Shown one piece after another: positions 35,500 to 43,661 of a stretch of DNA of 52,302 nucleotides (positions are counted from its first letter, which is position 1; each line of letters begins with the position of its first letter). Position numbers and translations under genes: made by a program. The notes under the pieces are model-generated. The model saw only the letters and a list, made by a program, of their open reading frames with translations, was not told the origin of the DNA and searched no databases. This stretch comes from Chryseobacterium indologenes (lineage in GTDB: Bacteria; Bacteroidota; Bacteroidia; Flavobacteriales; Weeksellaceae): NCBI GenBank assembly GCA_001013295.1, contig LAZY01000063.1, positions 1 to 52,302 of the forward strand, written 5' to 3'.

Positions 35500-35883
35500 C
35501 GCTTTTTTTAATTAATGAATCTCAGATACTGTATATGATAATTATCGTAAAAAACTATAAGGTGATAAGAGTGTTGGAAGGGTTCAAAAGGGGTGAAAGG
35601 TAAAGCCGTAAAATCGCAAAATGGTCTCATGAGGCCAAATGAGAATTGCTTTTTTTGTTAAAATCTCTTTTTTCATCAGTCTTTTTGCCCTTTTACGAAT
35701 TTACTTTTCTACACTCTTAACATCCCATTAATTTTGGTTGAACTCAAACTCTGTAATTATCTAAACTGAAAGTTAATAAAGAATTATAAATTTTAATAAA
35801 ATTTTAACCAAATTAAGTTGGTGGGAAATTTCTTTAGTAGTGTTAAATTTATATCTTTGTAAACTTAAAATCAGAAGAAAAAT
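35495..35883. other. divergent hemA-mreB gap with a long imperfect inverted repeat
   Basis: This 389-base gap contains the hem and mreB promoter boxes and, between 35567 and 35718, an imperfect inverted repeat: AAGAGTGT matched by ACACTCTT, and an inner block (35599-35626 versus 35678-35705) that shares GTAAAnnCGTAAAAnnGCAAAA. I see no reading frame of note. Confidence 0.5.
35852..35859 (+). promoter_or_regulatory. -7 box (TATCTTTG) for the mre operon
   Basis: TATCTTTG lies 24 bases before the mreB ATG. A near-match TTTC sits at the -33 distance (35829-35832). Confidence 0.6.
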
Positions 35884-36909
35884 ATGAGTTTATTTGATAT
35901 GTTTACGCAAGAAATTGCGATAGACCTTGGAACTGCTAATACCCTAATCATCCATAATAATAAAATTGTTATAGATCAACCTTCAATTGTTGCAATTGAA
36001 CGTTCATCGGGTAAGCCGATTGCCGTCGGAGAGCAGGCCAAGCACATGCAAGGTAAGACTCACGAGGATATTAAGACCATCCGTCCTTTGAAGGATGGGG
36101 TTATTGCTGATTTCCACGCTTCTGAACACATGATCAAGGAATTTATCAAGAAAATTCCTGGCATCAAAGGTAAATTCATTCAACCGGCATTACGAATCGT
36201 AATCTGTATTCCTTCTGGTATCACTGAAGTTGAAAAAAGAGCCGTAAGAGACTCTGCTCAGAAAGTAAACGCTAAAGAAGTAAGATTGATCTATGAACCA
36301 ATGGCAGCCGCTATAGGAGTTGGGATCGACGTACAAAAGCCTGAAGGGAACATGATCATCGATATAGGTGGAGGTACTACGGAAATTGCTGTAGTGGCTT
36401 TAGGTGGTATCGTATGTGATAAATCTGTAAAGATTGCGGGTGACGTATTTACGAATGATATTGCTTATTACTTAAGAACACACCATAACCTTTATATCGG
36501 AGAAAGAACTGCTGAGAGAATCAAAATTGAAGTAGGTTCTGCAGTAGAAGATCTTGATGTAGATATCGAAGACATCCCGGTACAAGGTAGAGACCTTATT
36601 ACAGGGAAGCCTAAGGAAATTATGGTTGGATACAAAGAGATTGCCCGTGCACTAGACAAATCGATCATCAGAATCGAAGACGCTGTAATGGAAACACTTT
36701 CCCTTACTCCGCCGGAGCTTGCGGCTGATATTTACAAAACAGGTATTTATCTTGCCGGAGGAGGTGCGTTATTAAGAGGTCTTGCGGACAGAATTCACAA
36801 AAAGACAGGTCTTCCTGTATTTGTGGCTGAAGATCCGTTAAGAGCTGTTGTTCGCGGAACAGGGATTGCGCTTAAGAATATGGATAAATTCAATTTCTTA
36901 ATTAAATAA
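35884..36909 (+). CDS. mreB: rod shape-determining protein MreB
   Basis: Actin-like ATPase that forms membrane-associated filaments and places the elongation machinery. The 341 residues show IAIDLGTANTLIIHNNKIV at the N-terminal phosphate loop, MIIDIGGGTTEIAVVALGG as phosphate loop 2, and YLAGGGALLRGLADRI in the adenosine-binding part. Length and motifs are typical. It leads the five-gene elongation operon, 28 bases before mreC. Confidence 0.97.
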   Translation: MSLFDMFTQEIAIDLGTANTLIIHNNKIVIDQPSIVAIERSSGKPIAVGEQAKHMQGKTHEDIKTIRPLKDGVIADFHASEHMIKEFIKKIPGIKGKFIQPALRIVICIPSGITEVEKRAVRDSAQKVNAKEVRLIYEPMAAAIGVGIDVQKPEGNMIIDIGGGTTEIAVVALGGIVCDKSVKIAGDVFTNDIAYYLRTHHNLYIGERTAERIKIEVGSAVEDLDVDIEDIPVQGRDLITGKPKEIMVGYKEIARALDKSIIRIEDAVMETLSLTPPELAADIYKTGIYLAGGGALLRGLADRIHKKTGLPVFVAEDPLRAVVRGTGIALKNMDKFNFLIK

Positions 36910-36937
36910 TTTTAACTTTTTACGACTCTATATCTGA

Positions 36938-37792
36938 ATGGGATTTTTGCTGAGATTATTTTCGAAGAACACTCTTTTCGTCTTCTTTATATTCCTGCAA
37001 ATTATTGCTCTGGCTTTGATATTCTCCAGAAACGCCATGCAGAGATCTTGGATAGCAGGCCAGACGGCTGCGGTGAATTCCTGGGTGTCCGGATATATCG
37101 ATGAAGGAGTTTCTTATCTGAAGCTTAAACAGATCAATGAAGATCTTGTAGTGCAGAATAAAGCTCTTATGGTAGAACTCTATGGAAAGGATGGAGCTAA
37201 GGTTCCTGTTTTTAAAAGAGTACATGATACCATTGGAGGCGGTCAGATCTATACTTTTGTGGATGGTGAGATTGTTTTCAACAGCATCAACAGAAGAAAT
37301 AATTATTTTACGATCAACCGTGGCCGCAGAGACGGGGTGTTTCCACAAATGGGTGTGATGGCTCCGAGAGGGATTGCGGGAATTGTAATCAATTCTACAG
37401 ATAGTTATGCATTAGTTCAGTCTGTACTGAGTGTAAGCAAGATCAGAATCAATGCTGCACTTAAAAATTCAGGATATTTTGGTACCTTGACATGGAATGG
37501 TGATAACTCCAGAGTGATGCACCTTGCAGATATTCCGAAATATGTTGCATTAAAAATTGGAGATACCGTTGTTACAGACGGAAAATCAGCTATTTTCCCT
37601 AAAGGGGTGACCATCGGTACCATTGCCGGATACTCTGTCGACAATAAGACAGGGTTCTGGGATATTTCGGTGGAATTGAGCGAAAAAATGGGAGCGTTGA
37701 ATAAAGTATACGTAGTGAAGAATCTTAAAAAAGCAGAAGTGCAGAAGATTCAGGATACTATGCAGGCTGTAATAAAAAAAGAAAATGATTAG
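36938..37792 (+). CDS. mreC: rod shape-determining protein MreC
   Basis: A 284-residue bitopic inner-membrane protein: a membrane segment at about 10-30, a short coiled-coil region (about 50-80) and the periplasmic beta-barrel domain (about 100-270), with motifs NYFTINRGRRDGVFPQMGVM and IPKYVALKIGDTVVTDGKSA. It bridges MreB to the PBP2-RodA synthase. Its last eight bases overlap mreD. Confidence 0.94.
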   Translation: MGFLLRLFSKNTLFVFFIFLQIIALALIFSRNAMQRSWIAGQTAAVNSWVSGYIDEGVSYLKLKQINEDLVVQNKALMVELYGKDGAKVPVFKRVHDTIGGGQIYTFVDGEIVFNSINRRNNYFTINRGRRDGVFPQMGVMAPRGIAGIVINSTDSYALVQSVLSVSKIRINAALKNSGYFGTLTWNGDNSRVMHLADIPKYVALKIGDTVVTDGKSAIFPKGVTIGTIAGYSVDNKTGFWDISVELSEKMGALNKVYVVKNLKKAEVQKIQDTMQAVIKKEND

Positions 37793-38291
37793 CAGGACTT
37801 TATTTACCGATATATTGATCATGATTTTTCTGGTCGCATTACAGATTGTTGTATTGGACAGGATTACTATTTTCGGGAAATATACACCAGTGCTGTATCC
37901 TGTGTTTGTCATGTTCTATCCCTTTTTCAGAAATAAATTTCAGTTCCTGGCATTAAGTTTTTTAATAGGCCTTTCTATTGACGGATTTCACTATTCATGG
38001 GGGATCAATGCATTTGCAACCACGTTGATTGCTTATTTCAGAACATTGATTTTCAGGACTTCTACAGATACGTCTACAGACTTTTTTTCTTTTCAGTCCC
38101 TTCAATGGGCGCAGTTTTTGCTGTTTTTATTTTCAAGTATTTTCCTGCATCAGCTTTTAGTACAGTATATTGAGTTCTTTAAGTTGAGTAGGTTTTTTGA
38201 AATATTATTTAATGTGTTGGTGACCAGTGTAATTTCATTTATCTTTATAGTTATTTACGCATTAATATTTAAAATCAAACAAAAAGTTTGA
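37785..38291 (+). CDS. mreD: rod shape-determining protein MreD
   Basis: A 168-residue inner-membrane protein with about five hydrophobic helices, the usual form of MreD. A characteristic piece is FLIGLSIDGFHYSWGINAFA (the family's GLxxD segment). Sequence similarity in this family is weak, so position between mreC and the PBP2 gene carries much of the call. It overlaps mreC by eight bases and the next gene by four. Confidence 0.92.
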   Translation: MISRTLFTDILIMIFLVALQIVVLDRITIFGKYTPVLYPVFVMFYPFFRNKFQFLALSFLIGLSIDGFHYSWGINAFATTLIAYFRTLIFRTSTDTSTDFFSFQSLQWAQFLLFLFSSIFLHQLLVQYIEFFKLSRFFEILFNVLVTSVISFIFIVIYALIFKIKQKV

Positions 38292-40333
38292 ACACACGTT
38301 ATTTAAAAATTTTTTCCATCCTTGTCGCTATCGCCCTTATTTTTGTGGCGAGGCTTGCTTATTTACAGCTATTTACAGATCGTTATGCATTGAATGCCGC
38401 GAATACTTCCATTAAAATTGAATACGTAATTCCGCAGCGTGGGGTTATTTTCGACAGGAATGGAAAAATCATGGTGGGGAATCAGCCGGCCTATGAGGTT
38501 TCTTTTACGCAGGCCCTGATGAAACCGGATTTTGATACCCTTGGATTCTGCAGTCTGATGAAGATTAGTAAAACTGATTTTATCAACAGAATCAATGTCA
38601 TTAAAAAAGAAAAATATTATTCCAAGCTGACACCAATGACGTTCCTGAAAGACCTCAGCAGGGAAGATATTGCAAGGGTTCAGGAAATCATCTTTAAATA
38701 TCCAGCCTTTAATATTGTACAGCGTCCACAGCGTCAGTATGAAGTTTCTACTTCCGGTAACCTTTTAGGATATACCAGTGAGGTGAATGAAAGAGAAATA
38801 AAAAAAGACTCTCTCTACTACCTTCCGGGAGATTTTATCGGAAAAACGGGAGTGGAAAAATCTTATGAAAAAGAGCTTCGTGGGGTAAAAGGCATGAAGT
38901 ATATTCAAAAAGACATCAGGCTCCGAAATATTGGATCCTATAAAAACGGATCTTTAGATAAAGATGTTATTACAGGTAAAGATATTACACTAACGATTGA
39001 TTATGATCTTCAGAGAACAGCTGAAGAAATGCTTGTTAACAAACACGGTGCTATTGTAGCTATAGATCCTAATAATGGGGAAGTATTGGTTGCGGCAACA
39101 GGACCGGATATTGATCCGAACCTTTTCACCGGACCTTATAAATCCAAAAACTTATACGCTCTATCAAAAGACACGCTTTATGAAAATAAGCCAACTTTTG
39201 ACCGTTCTTTACAGGCGGGATATCCTCCCGGTTCAACTTTCAAATTGCTGACAGCTTTGGCTGCAATGCAGATGGGAGTAATGGATGAGAAGACCATTTT
39301 TCCTTGTGGAGGCGGATTTTTCTATAAAGGGAAAAGAATTAAAGGACATGGTGGAGCTGATCCGCTTATTCCTTCCATTCAGGTTTCCAGTAACTGTTTC
39401 TTTACCTATGCATTTATTGCGATCATCAAAAAATATCCTGGAAATCCTTCAAAAGGGGTTGATGAATGGAAAAAGATCATGAGCAGCTTTGGAGTAGGTG
39501 AGTTTTTGAATAATGACTTTGCGGTAGGAGCAAAAGGAAGAATTCCTTCCGGAGATTTTTATGAAAAAAGGTTTAAAGCCATTATGAAAGCAAGCGGTTC
39601 CCAGAGAACTGATTTTAAAAACTGGGATGAAATGTCAACCGGAGCCATCTATAATGGAATGGGGCAGGGGGATGTCTTGGTAACTCCTATTCAGTTGGCC
39701 AATTATGTAGCTGCTATTGCAAACAAAGGTTGGTATTATACCCCTCATATCGTAAAAGCAATTGATGGAAAACCAAATCCAGATCCAAGATTTAAGGTTA
39801 AACACCAAACCTTAGTTGATCCAAAACACTTTGATCCGGTTTTAAAAGGGATGGAAGCCGTGGTTCTGAGAGGAACGGCGAGAGGATTGAAATCCAATGA
39901 CTTTACACAGCTGGCCAAAACAGGGACGGCACAGGTTCCGCAAGGAAAGGATAATTCTATCTTTGTATTGATTGCTCCAGCAGATAAACCGAAAATTGTT
40001 GTGGTTGCAGTAATGGAACATGCAGGTTTTGGGGCGACATGGGCAGGCCCGGCCTGTACGGTAATTGCGGAAAAATATATTACCGGTGATTTGAAAAGAG
40101 AAAATCTGTATAAAAAAATGATTACCTCCAGCTTCATGCCGGAATACAAAAGGCAATGGATTGCGGATTTGAAGCGTAAAGGACTTTATAAAGACCCTAA
40201 ACCTGATTCAATTAAACAAAAAAGAATAAAGGATAGTCTGGAGCTTGTTAAACAGCAAAAAGCCAGACTCCAAAAGAAAATAGAGGAAGAATCAAAAAAT
40301 AGTAAAACTGCCAAAAAACCTGTGAAGCAATGA
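38288..40333 (+). CDS. mrdA: penicillin-binding protein 2 (elongation transpeptidase)
   Basis: A 681-residue class B transpeptidase that cross-links side-wall peptidoglycan together with RodA. It has a signal anchor at about 8-28, a dimerisation/pedestal domain, then the transpeptidase with PPGSTFKLLTALAA (SxxK), SSNCFF (SxN) and AKTGTAQVP (KTG). It starts at TTG (38288-38290), overlapping the mreD stop as TTGA; no ATG lies nearby in frame, and MNTRYLKIF is the family's usual start. A Lys-rich tail (about 640-681) follows the catalytic domain. It overlaps rodA by four bases (ATGA). Confidence 0.95.
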   Translation: MNTRYLKIFSILVAIALIFVARLAYLQLFTDRYALNAANTSIKIEYVIPQRGVIFDRNGKIMVGNQPAYEVSFTQALMKPDFDTLGFCSLMKISKTDFINRINVIKKEKYYSKLTPMTFLKDLSREDIARVQEIIFKYPAFNIVQRPQRQYEVSTSGNLLGYTSEVNEREIKKDSLYYLPGDFIGKTGVEKSYEKELRGVKGMKYIQKDIRLRNIGSYKNGSLDKDVITGKDITLTIDYDLQRTAEEMLVNKHGAIVAIDPNNGEVLVAATGPDIDPNLFTGPYKSKNLYALSKDTLYENKPTFDRSLQAGYPPGSTFKLLTALAAMQMGVMDEKTIFPCGGGFFYKGKRIKGHGGADPLIPSIQVSSNCFFTYAFIAIIKKYPGNPSKGVDEWKKIMSSFGVGEFLNNDFAVGAKGRIPSGDFYEKRFKAIMKASGSQRTDFKNWDEMSTGAIYNGMGQGDVLVTPIQLANYVAAIANKGWYYTPHIVKAIDGKPNPDPRFKVKHQTLVDPKHFDPVLKGMEAVVLRGTARGLKSNDFTQLAKTGTAQVPQGKDNSIFVLIAPADKPKIVVVAVMEHAGFGATWAGPACTVIAEKYITGDLKRENLYKKMITSSFMPEYKRQWIADLKRKGLYKDPKPDSIKQKRIKDSLELVKQQKARLQKKIEEESKNSKTAKKPVKQ

Positions 40334-41577
40334 AATGGACTGAAGGAATAGATAAATTGGGCCTTGGGCTGTATTTCCTGCTTTGCGTTTTTGCGATTGC
40401 AAATATCTATAGTGTAGAACAGAAGCTGGGAGAGAAGCAATTGCTCTTTTTCGGTATTTCCTTATTCGTGGGACTTATCATTTTCTTTAGCCGAAGTAAG
40501 TTCTTTGAGAACATGGCCGGGATCATTTACATTGGCGGAGTTTTAATGCTTGCAGGTCTTCATGTCTTTGGAACAGAGATTTTAGGGCAAAAAAACTGGT
40601 ATAAATTCGGAAGTTTCACGATGCAACCTGTAGAGTTTGCCAAAATAGGTACGGCACTTATGCTGGCAAATTATGTTTCAGGACCAGACTTTGATCTTAG
40701 AAATACAAAATCATTAATGACAGCTTTAGTAATAATCGGTATTCCCGCTATTGCTGTATTGTCTATTCCAGACGTTGGATCATTGCTGGTATTTACAGCA
40801 TTTTTTATTGCATTGTATAGAGAAGGTCTATCCGGGAAACTGTTTTTGATTGGCGGCCTTTTTGGTGCAGTATTTCTTATTGCCAATTATCTTAATGATC
40901 CTCTGCAATGGAGTTTATGGTATTTCACCGTATTTATTATTATAATTGGTGGGTTGTGGTTTGCCGTTAATGCAACCCTACTTCGCAAAAACATTTATAC
41001 ACTTTTACCTGGAGCAGGCGTTGTCCTTTTATTGGCCGTGTTGTCATTTGTTTCACCCGTTATTTTTGAAAAACTGCCAAAACACCAACAGGAGCGTGTA
41101 GAGGTTTTGTATAAAGGAGAAAGAGAATTTCGTGATACTTCCGGGTATAATTTATTATATTCTAAAACAGCAATCGGTTCCGGAGGGCTTACAGGTAAAG
41201 GTTATCGTGAAGGATCTGTTACTCAGGGTAAATTCGTTCCCGAGCAGGAAACCGATTATATTTTCTGTACTGTAGGTGAAGAATGGGGATTTATAGGAAG
41301 TGCTGTACTTATCCTTTCTTATATGGTTTATATAGGGAGAATCTACTATCTGGCAGAGAAACAGAAATCCACTTTTAACCGTGTATTCGGATATTGCTTT
41401 GCATCGATTCTGCTGATGCACTTTTCAATCAATTTAGGGATGGTTATGGGGCTTTTCCCTACCGTGGGGATTCCTTTACCGTATTTCAGTTACGGAGGAA
41501 GCTCTTTACTGGCCTTCTCAATGATGACTTTTATTTTCTTTAAACTTAATTATTCGGATAAAAATAGCTTGGTGTAA
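40330..41577 (+). CDS. rodA: SEDS-family glycan polymerase RodA
   Basis: A 415-residue polytopic inner-membrane protein that polymerises lipid II and works with PBP2. About ten hydrophobic helices, and SEDS motifs GQKNWYKFGSFTMQPVEFAK, TGKGYREGSVTQGKFVPEQE (QTDFIF-like part: PEQETDYIFCTVGEEWGF) and GIPLPYFSYGGSSLLAFSM. It ends the mre operon; I see no clear hairpin terminator in the 60 bases downstream. Confidence 0.96.
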   Translation: MKWTEGIDKLGLGLYFLLCVFAIANIYSVEQKLGEKQLLFFGISLFVGLIIFFSRSKFFENMAGIIYIGGVLMLAGLHVFGTEILGQKNWYKFGSFTMQPVEFAKIGTALMLANYVSGPDFDLRNTKSLMTALVIIGIPAIAVLSIPDVGSLLVFTAFFIALYREGLSGKLFLIGGLFGAVFLIANYLNDPLQWSLWYFTVFIIIIGGLWFAVNATLLRKNIYTLLPGAGVVLLLAVLSFVSPVIFEKLPKHQQERVEVLYKGEREFRDTSGYNLLYSKTAIGSGGLTGKGYREGSVTQGKFVPEQETDYIFCTVGEEWGFIGSAVLILSYMVYIGRIYYLAEKQKSTFNRVFGYCFASILLMHFSINLGMVMGLFPTVGIPLPYFSYGGSSLLAFSMMTFIFFKLNYSDKNSLV

Positions 41578-41639
41578 GCTTCTGAAATTTAGTTTTCATT
41601 ATTTAAATCAACGAAACATTATTCTAAATCATAAATCTT

Positions 41640-42221
41640 ATGAAAGATGCATACGTTCTGGATCAAACTTTTGAAAACACAGACTTTTCACAACAAGCTT
41701 TAGAAAAAGGTGAATACGAAAACTGTACATTCAGAAACTGTAATTTTGAATACACAGATCTGTCAGGATTCAGTTTTTCAGACTGCGATTTTGTAGAATG
41801 TAACCTCAGCATGGCAAAACTTGTAAAGACTGCTTTTCATGATGTGATTTTCAAAGACTGTAAAATGTTTGGCCTTCAGTTTAACGATTGTAACGCATTT
41901 GGTCTGTCTTTCAAATTTGAAGGATGTGCTTTGAATAATTCCATTTTTTATCAGACATCTCTCAAGAAAACCGTTTTCAAAAATACTAAACTGATCGAAG
42001 TAGATTTTGCAGAATGTGATCTGTCTAATGCAATACTTAGCAACTGCGATCTGTCAGGAGCTGTTTTCGATACTACAAATCTTGAAAAAGCGGATTTGAG
42101 AACTTCCGTTAATTACTCGATAGATCCTTCTTTAAATAGGCTTAAAAAGGCCAAATTTTCCCTTTCGGAAGTATATGGTCTGTTGTATAAGCTGGATATT
42201 GAAATTGAGAGGAATAGCTAG
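41640..42221 (+). CDS. pentapeptide-repeat protein
   Basis: A 193-residue cytoplasmic protein made of repeated A/C(D/N)(L/F)xx units, for example ENCTFRNCNFEYTDLSGFSF and SNAILSNCDLSGAVFDTTNL, which fold into a right-handed quadrilateral beta-helix. The relatives closest in pattern are QnrB/McbG-like pentapeptide proteins, some of which mimic DNA and protect DNA gyrase; many have no known role, and I cannot choose between these from sequence alone. It is 62 bases downstream of rodA but has its own terminator. Confidence 0.85.
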   Translation: MKDAYVLDQTFENTDFSQQALEKGEYENCTFRNCNFEYTDLSGFSFSDCDFVECNLSMAKLVKTAFHDVIFKDCKMFGLQFNDCNAFGLSFKFEGCALNNSIFYQTSLKKTVFKNTKLIEVDFAECDLSNAILSNCDLSGAVFDTTNLEKADLRTSVNYSIDPSLNRLKKAKFSLSEVYGLLYKLDIEIERNS

Positions 42222-42302
42222 GTTCTGGAGATAATATTAAAATGTCGCCATTTTTATTGGAGGAATAAAATATATAGAGATTGGTAATAAAATTCAATAG
42301 AG

Positions 42303-42323
42303 GCGGGCTTTAGTCCGCTTTTT
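42303..42323 (+). terminator. terminator of the pentapeptide gene
   Basis: GCGGGC and GTCCGC pair (one G.T) around TTTA and are followed by TTTTT. Confidence 0.8.
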
Positions 42324-42386
42324 ATTTTTTATATGAAAATACATTCCATTGACCTTAGTCAAAACTTAACAAGAAATAGGGAATAT

Positions 42387-42414
42387 AAAAAAGCCATCAA
42401 AATCTTGATGGCTT
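42387..42414 (-). terminator. terminator of the NlpC/P60 gene
   Basis: AAGCCATCAA and TTGATGGCTT form a perfect 10-bp stem with a 4-base loop; on the minus strand a T run follows. Confidence 0.85.
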
Positions 42415-42441
42415 CATTATTTAAATCAATTATTTATAAAA

Positions 42442-43152
42442 TTAAAAATTTGCGGGTGTAGCTGGAGTTACAGCGGCTAAGTTATTGTAAGCTTCTCCTT
42501 CTTCGTTGATCACTCTCTTGGCAAATCTGAACTTTGGGCCCCAATAAGAGTCATTCAGTGAAGAGACCATTACTCCTTTTGATGTTGCTGCGTGGATAAA
42601 TTTAATCTCACCCTCTTCAGTAACACTTTCTACAATACCTACGTGAGAAATTCTTCTTCCATGAGAAAAGAAGATCAGATCTCCTTTCTGTAAGTCTCCT
42701 CTGTCAACGCTTTCTCCTTCCTGAGCCTGAGATGCTGCTACTCTTGGTAGGCTAAGACCTGCGGCTGCTCCGAATACAGAAAGAACGAAAGCCGAACAAT
42801 CAATACCTCTTCTTGTAGTTCCTCCATATCTGTAAGGAGTTCCAAGGTATGTTTCAGCTTCTTCAAGGATACCGTCAATGGTTTTATTATGTTTGATTGC
42901 TTTTGCAATCTCAGAATTCTTAATAGATTTTTTAGCATTGGCTATAGATGCCGCCTTTTCAGCAAGGAAAGAGTCGATCAATTTCTGCTTATCCTGCTCC
43001 ATCTTTTTGTTGTCAATAGAAGCTAGTTTGGCATCTGTTTTGTATTCTTTAGTGTAAGTTGCTGGTTTTGAAACTACATAATTAGTAGCACACGATTGCA
43101 ATGAAACTGTAGTAACTAAAGCAACTAAATAAAACAAAACTCTTTTCTTCAT
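42442..43152 (-). CDS. NlpC/P60 (C40) peptidoglycan peptidase lipoprotein
   Basis: A 236-residue lipoprotein (lipobox SLQSC, Cys21). After a Lys-rich helical part (about 30-95), the NlpC/P60 domain carries the catalytic cysteine in TPYRYGGTTRRGIDCSAFVL and the histidine in RRISHVGIVESV, with a third polar residue in FIHAATSKGV. These enzymes cut the stem peptide of peptidoglycan. Single-gene unit with a -7 box at 43204-43211 and its own terminator. Confidence 0.93.
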   Translation of the reverse strand: MKKRVLFYLVALVTTVSLQSCATNYVVSKPATYTKEYKTDAKLASIDNKKMEQDKQKLIDSFLAEKAASIANAKKSIKNSEIAKAIKHNKTIDGILEEAETYLGTPYRYGGTTRRGIDCSAFVLSVFGAAAGLSLPRVAASQAQEGESVDRGDLQKGDLIFFSHGRRISHVGIVESVTEEGEIKFIHAATSKGVMVSSLNDSYWGPKFRFAKRVINEEGEAYNNLAAVTPATPANF

Positions 43153-43153
43153 A

Positions 43154-43161
43154 TATATTTG
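43154..43161 (+). promoter_or_regulatory. plus-strand -7 box (TATATTTG) pointing into the gap upstream of the NlpC gene
   Basis: TATATTTG on the plus strand, opposite in direction to the NlpC/P60 gene. No protein gene lies downstream of it on that strand before the terminator at 43304-43345. Confidence 0.35.
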
Positions 43162-43203
43162 ATTAACCGTGTTAAAATGGAATATTTATTTTCAAAAGCA
43201 TTA

Positions 43204-43211
43204 CAAAAGTA
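43204..43211 (-). promoter_or_regulatory. -7 box (TACTTTTG) for the NlpC/P60 gene
   Basis: TACTTTTG on the minus strand, 51 bases before the ATG. Confidence 0.45.
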
Positions 43212-43269
43212 GAGATTCCGAGCAAAAGACCCCTGATATGATAATTGTCAGGATCTTATTTTAACACTA

Positions 43270-43296
43270 TTTAACATATTGTTTGCATATGTTAAA
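43270..43296. promoter_or_regulatory. perfect 10-bp dyad, operator-like
   Basis: TTTAACATAT and ATATGTTAAA are exact inverted repeats with a 7-base spacer, upstream of the NlpC/P60 gene. Confidence 0.4.
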
Positions 43297-43303
43297 GAAA
43301 AAT

Positions 43304-43345
43304 AAACCGCAACTGCCTATTTTTGGTAAGTCTGCGGTTTTTTTT
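43304..43345 (+). terminator. orphan plus-strand terminator-like hairpin
   Basis: AAACCGCA and TGCGGTTT pair across a 21-base loop and are followed by a T run. No plus-strand protein gene ends here; it is the proposed 3' end of the candidate RNA. Confidence 0.55.
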
Positions 43346-43604
43346 ATTAAGATTCTTTAACAAAATATCTCGATATTCTTCTATGAATCACGTTTTGTAA
43401 TTTAAAACTCTAATTTTTAGGGATGTTAAAAAAACAAAATAAAATTTATAAAAACCTAGAATTAATGAGGCTTTTGGAAGGATTTGTTAATTGCTTTAAA
43501 TGATCTGTCACTTTTTCTAATACAATTGAACAAGGAAAAAATATTCTTATCAAAAAAGTCTAAATCTTAACAAAAAGAATTCATCAGGTTTAAGATAGAT
43601 GATC

Positions 43605-43636
43605 ATAAAAAATTCCTCAGAAAAACTGAGGAATTT
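43605..43636 (-). terminator. terminator of glnN
   Basis: AAATTCCTCAG and CTGAGGAATTT form a perfect 11-bp stem; on the minus strand a T run follows. Confidence 0.88.
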
Positions 43637-43661
43637 AAACTAATATGGAACTTTACAGATG

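Larger units (their letters stand above)
43168..43345 (+). ncRNA. candidate small RNA upstream of the NlpC/P60 gene
   Basis: A stretch of about 180 bases bounded by the TATATTTG box at 43154 and a hairpin with T run at 43345. GTGTTAAAAT (43169-43178) pairs perfectly with ATTTTAACAC (43258-43267), closing a domain that contains an inner CCTGA/TCAGG hairpin. Size and closed-stem layout are like 6S-type RNAs, but I could not match it to a known family. It could equally be noise within an AT-rich regulatory gap. Confidence 0.3.

Noticed and set aside
39745..40156. Two overlapping minus-strand frames of 134 and 104 codons inside the PBP2 gene
   Set aside because: They are antisense to well-conserved transpeptidase sequence including the KTG box; no own promoter.
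42333..42461. 42-residue plus-strand frame starting at ATG
   Set aside because: It runs through a perfect terminator hairpin and into the 3' end of the NlpC/P60 gene, so it is a by-product of that region.
43423..43503. 26-residue plus-strand frame (MLKKQNKIYKN...)
   Set aside because: Too short, no promoter box close by, no leader or motif like the double-glycine peptide at 31.3 kb.
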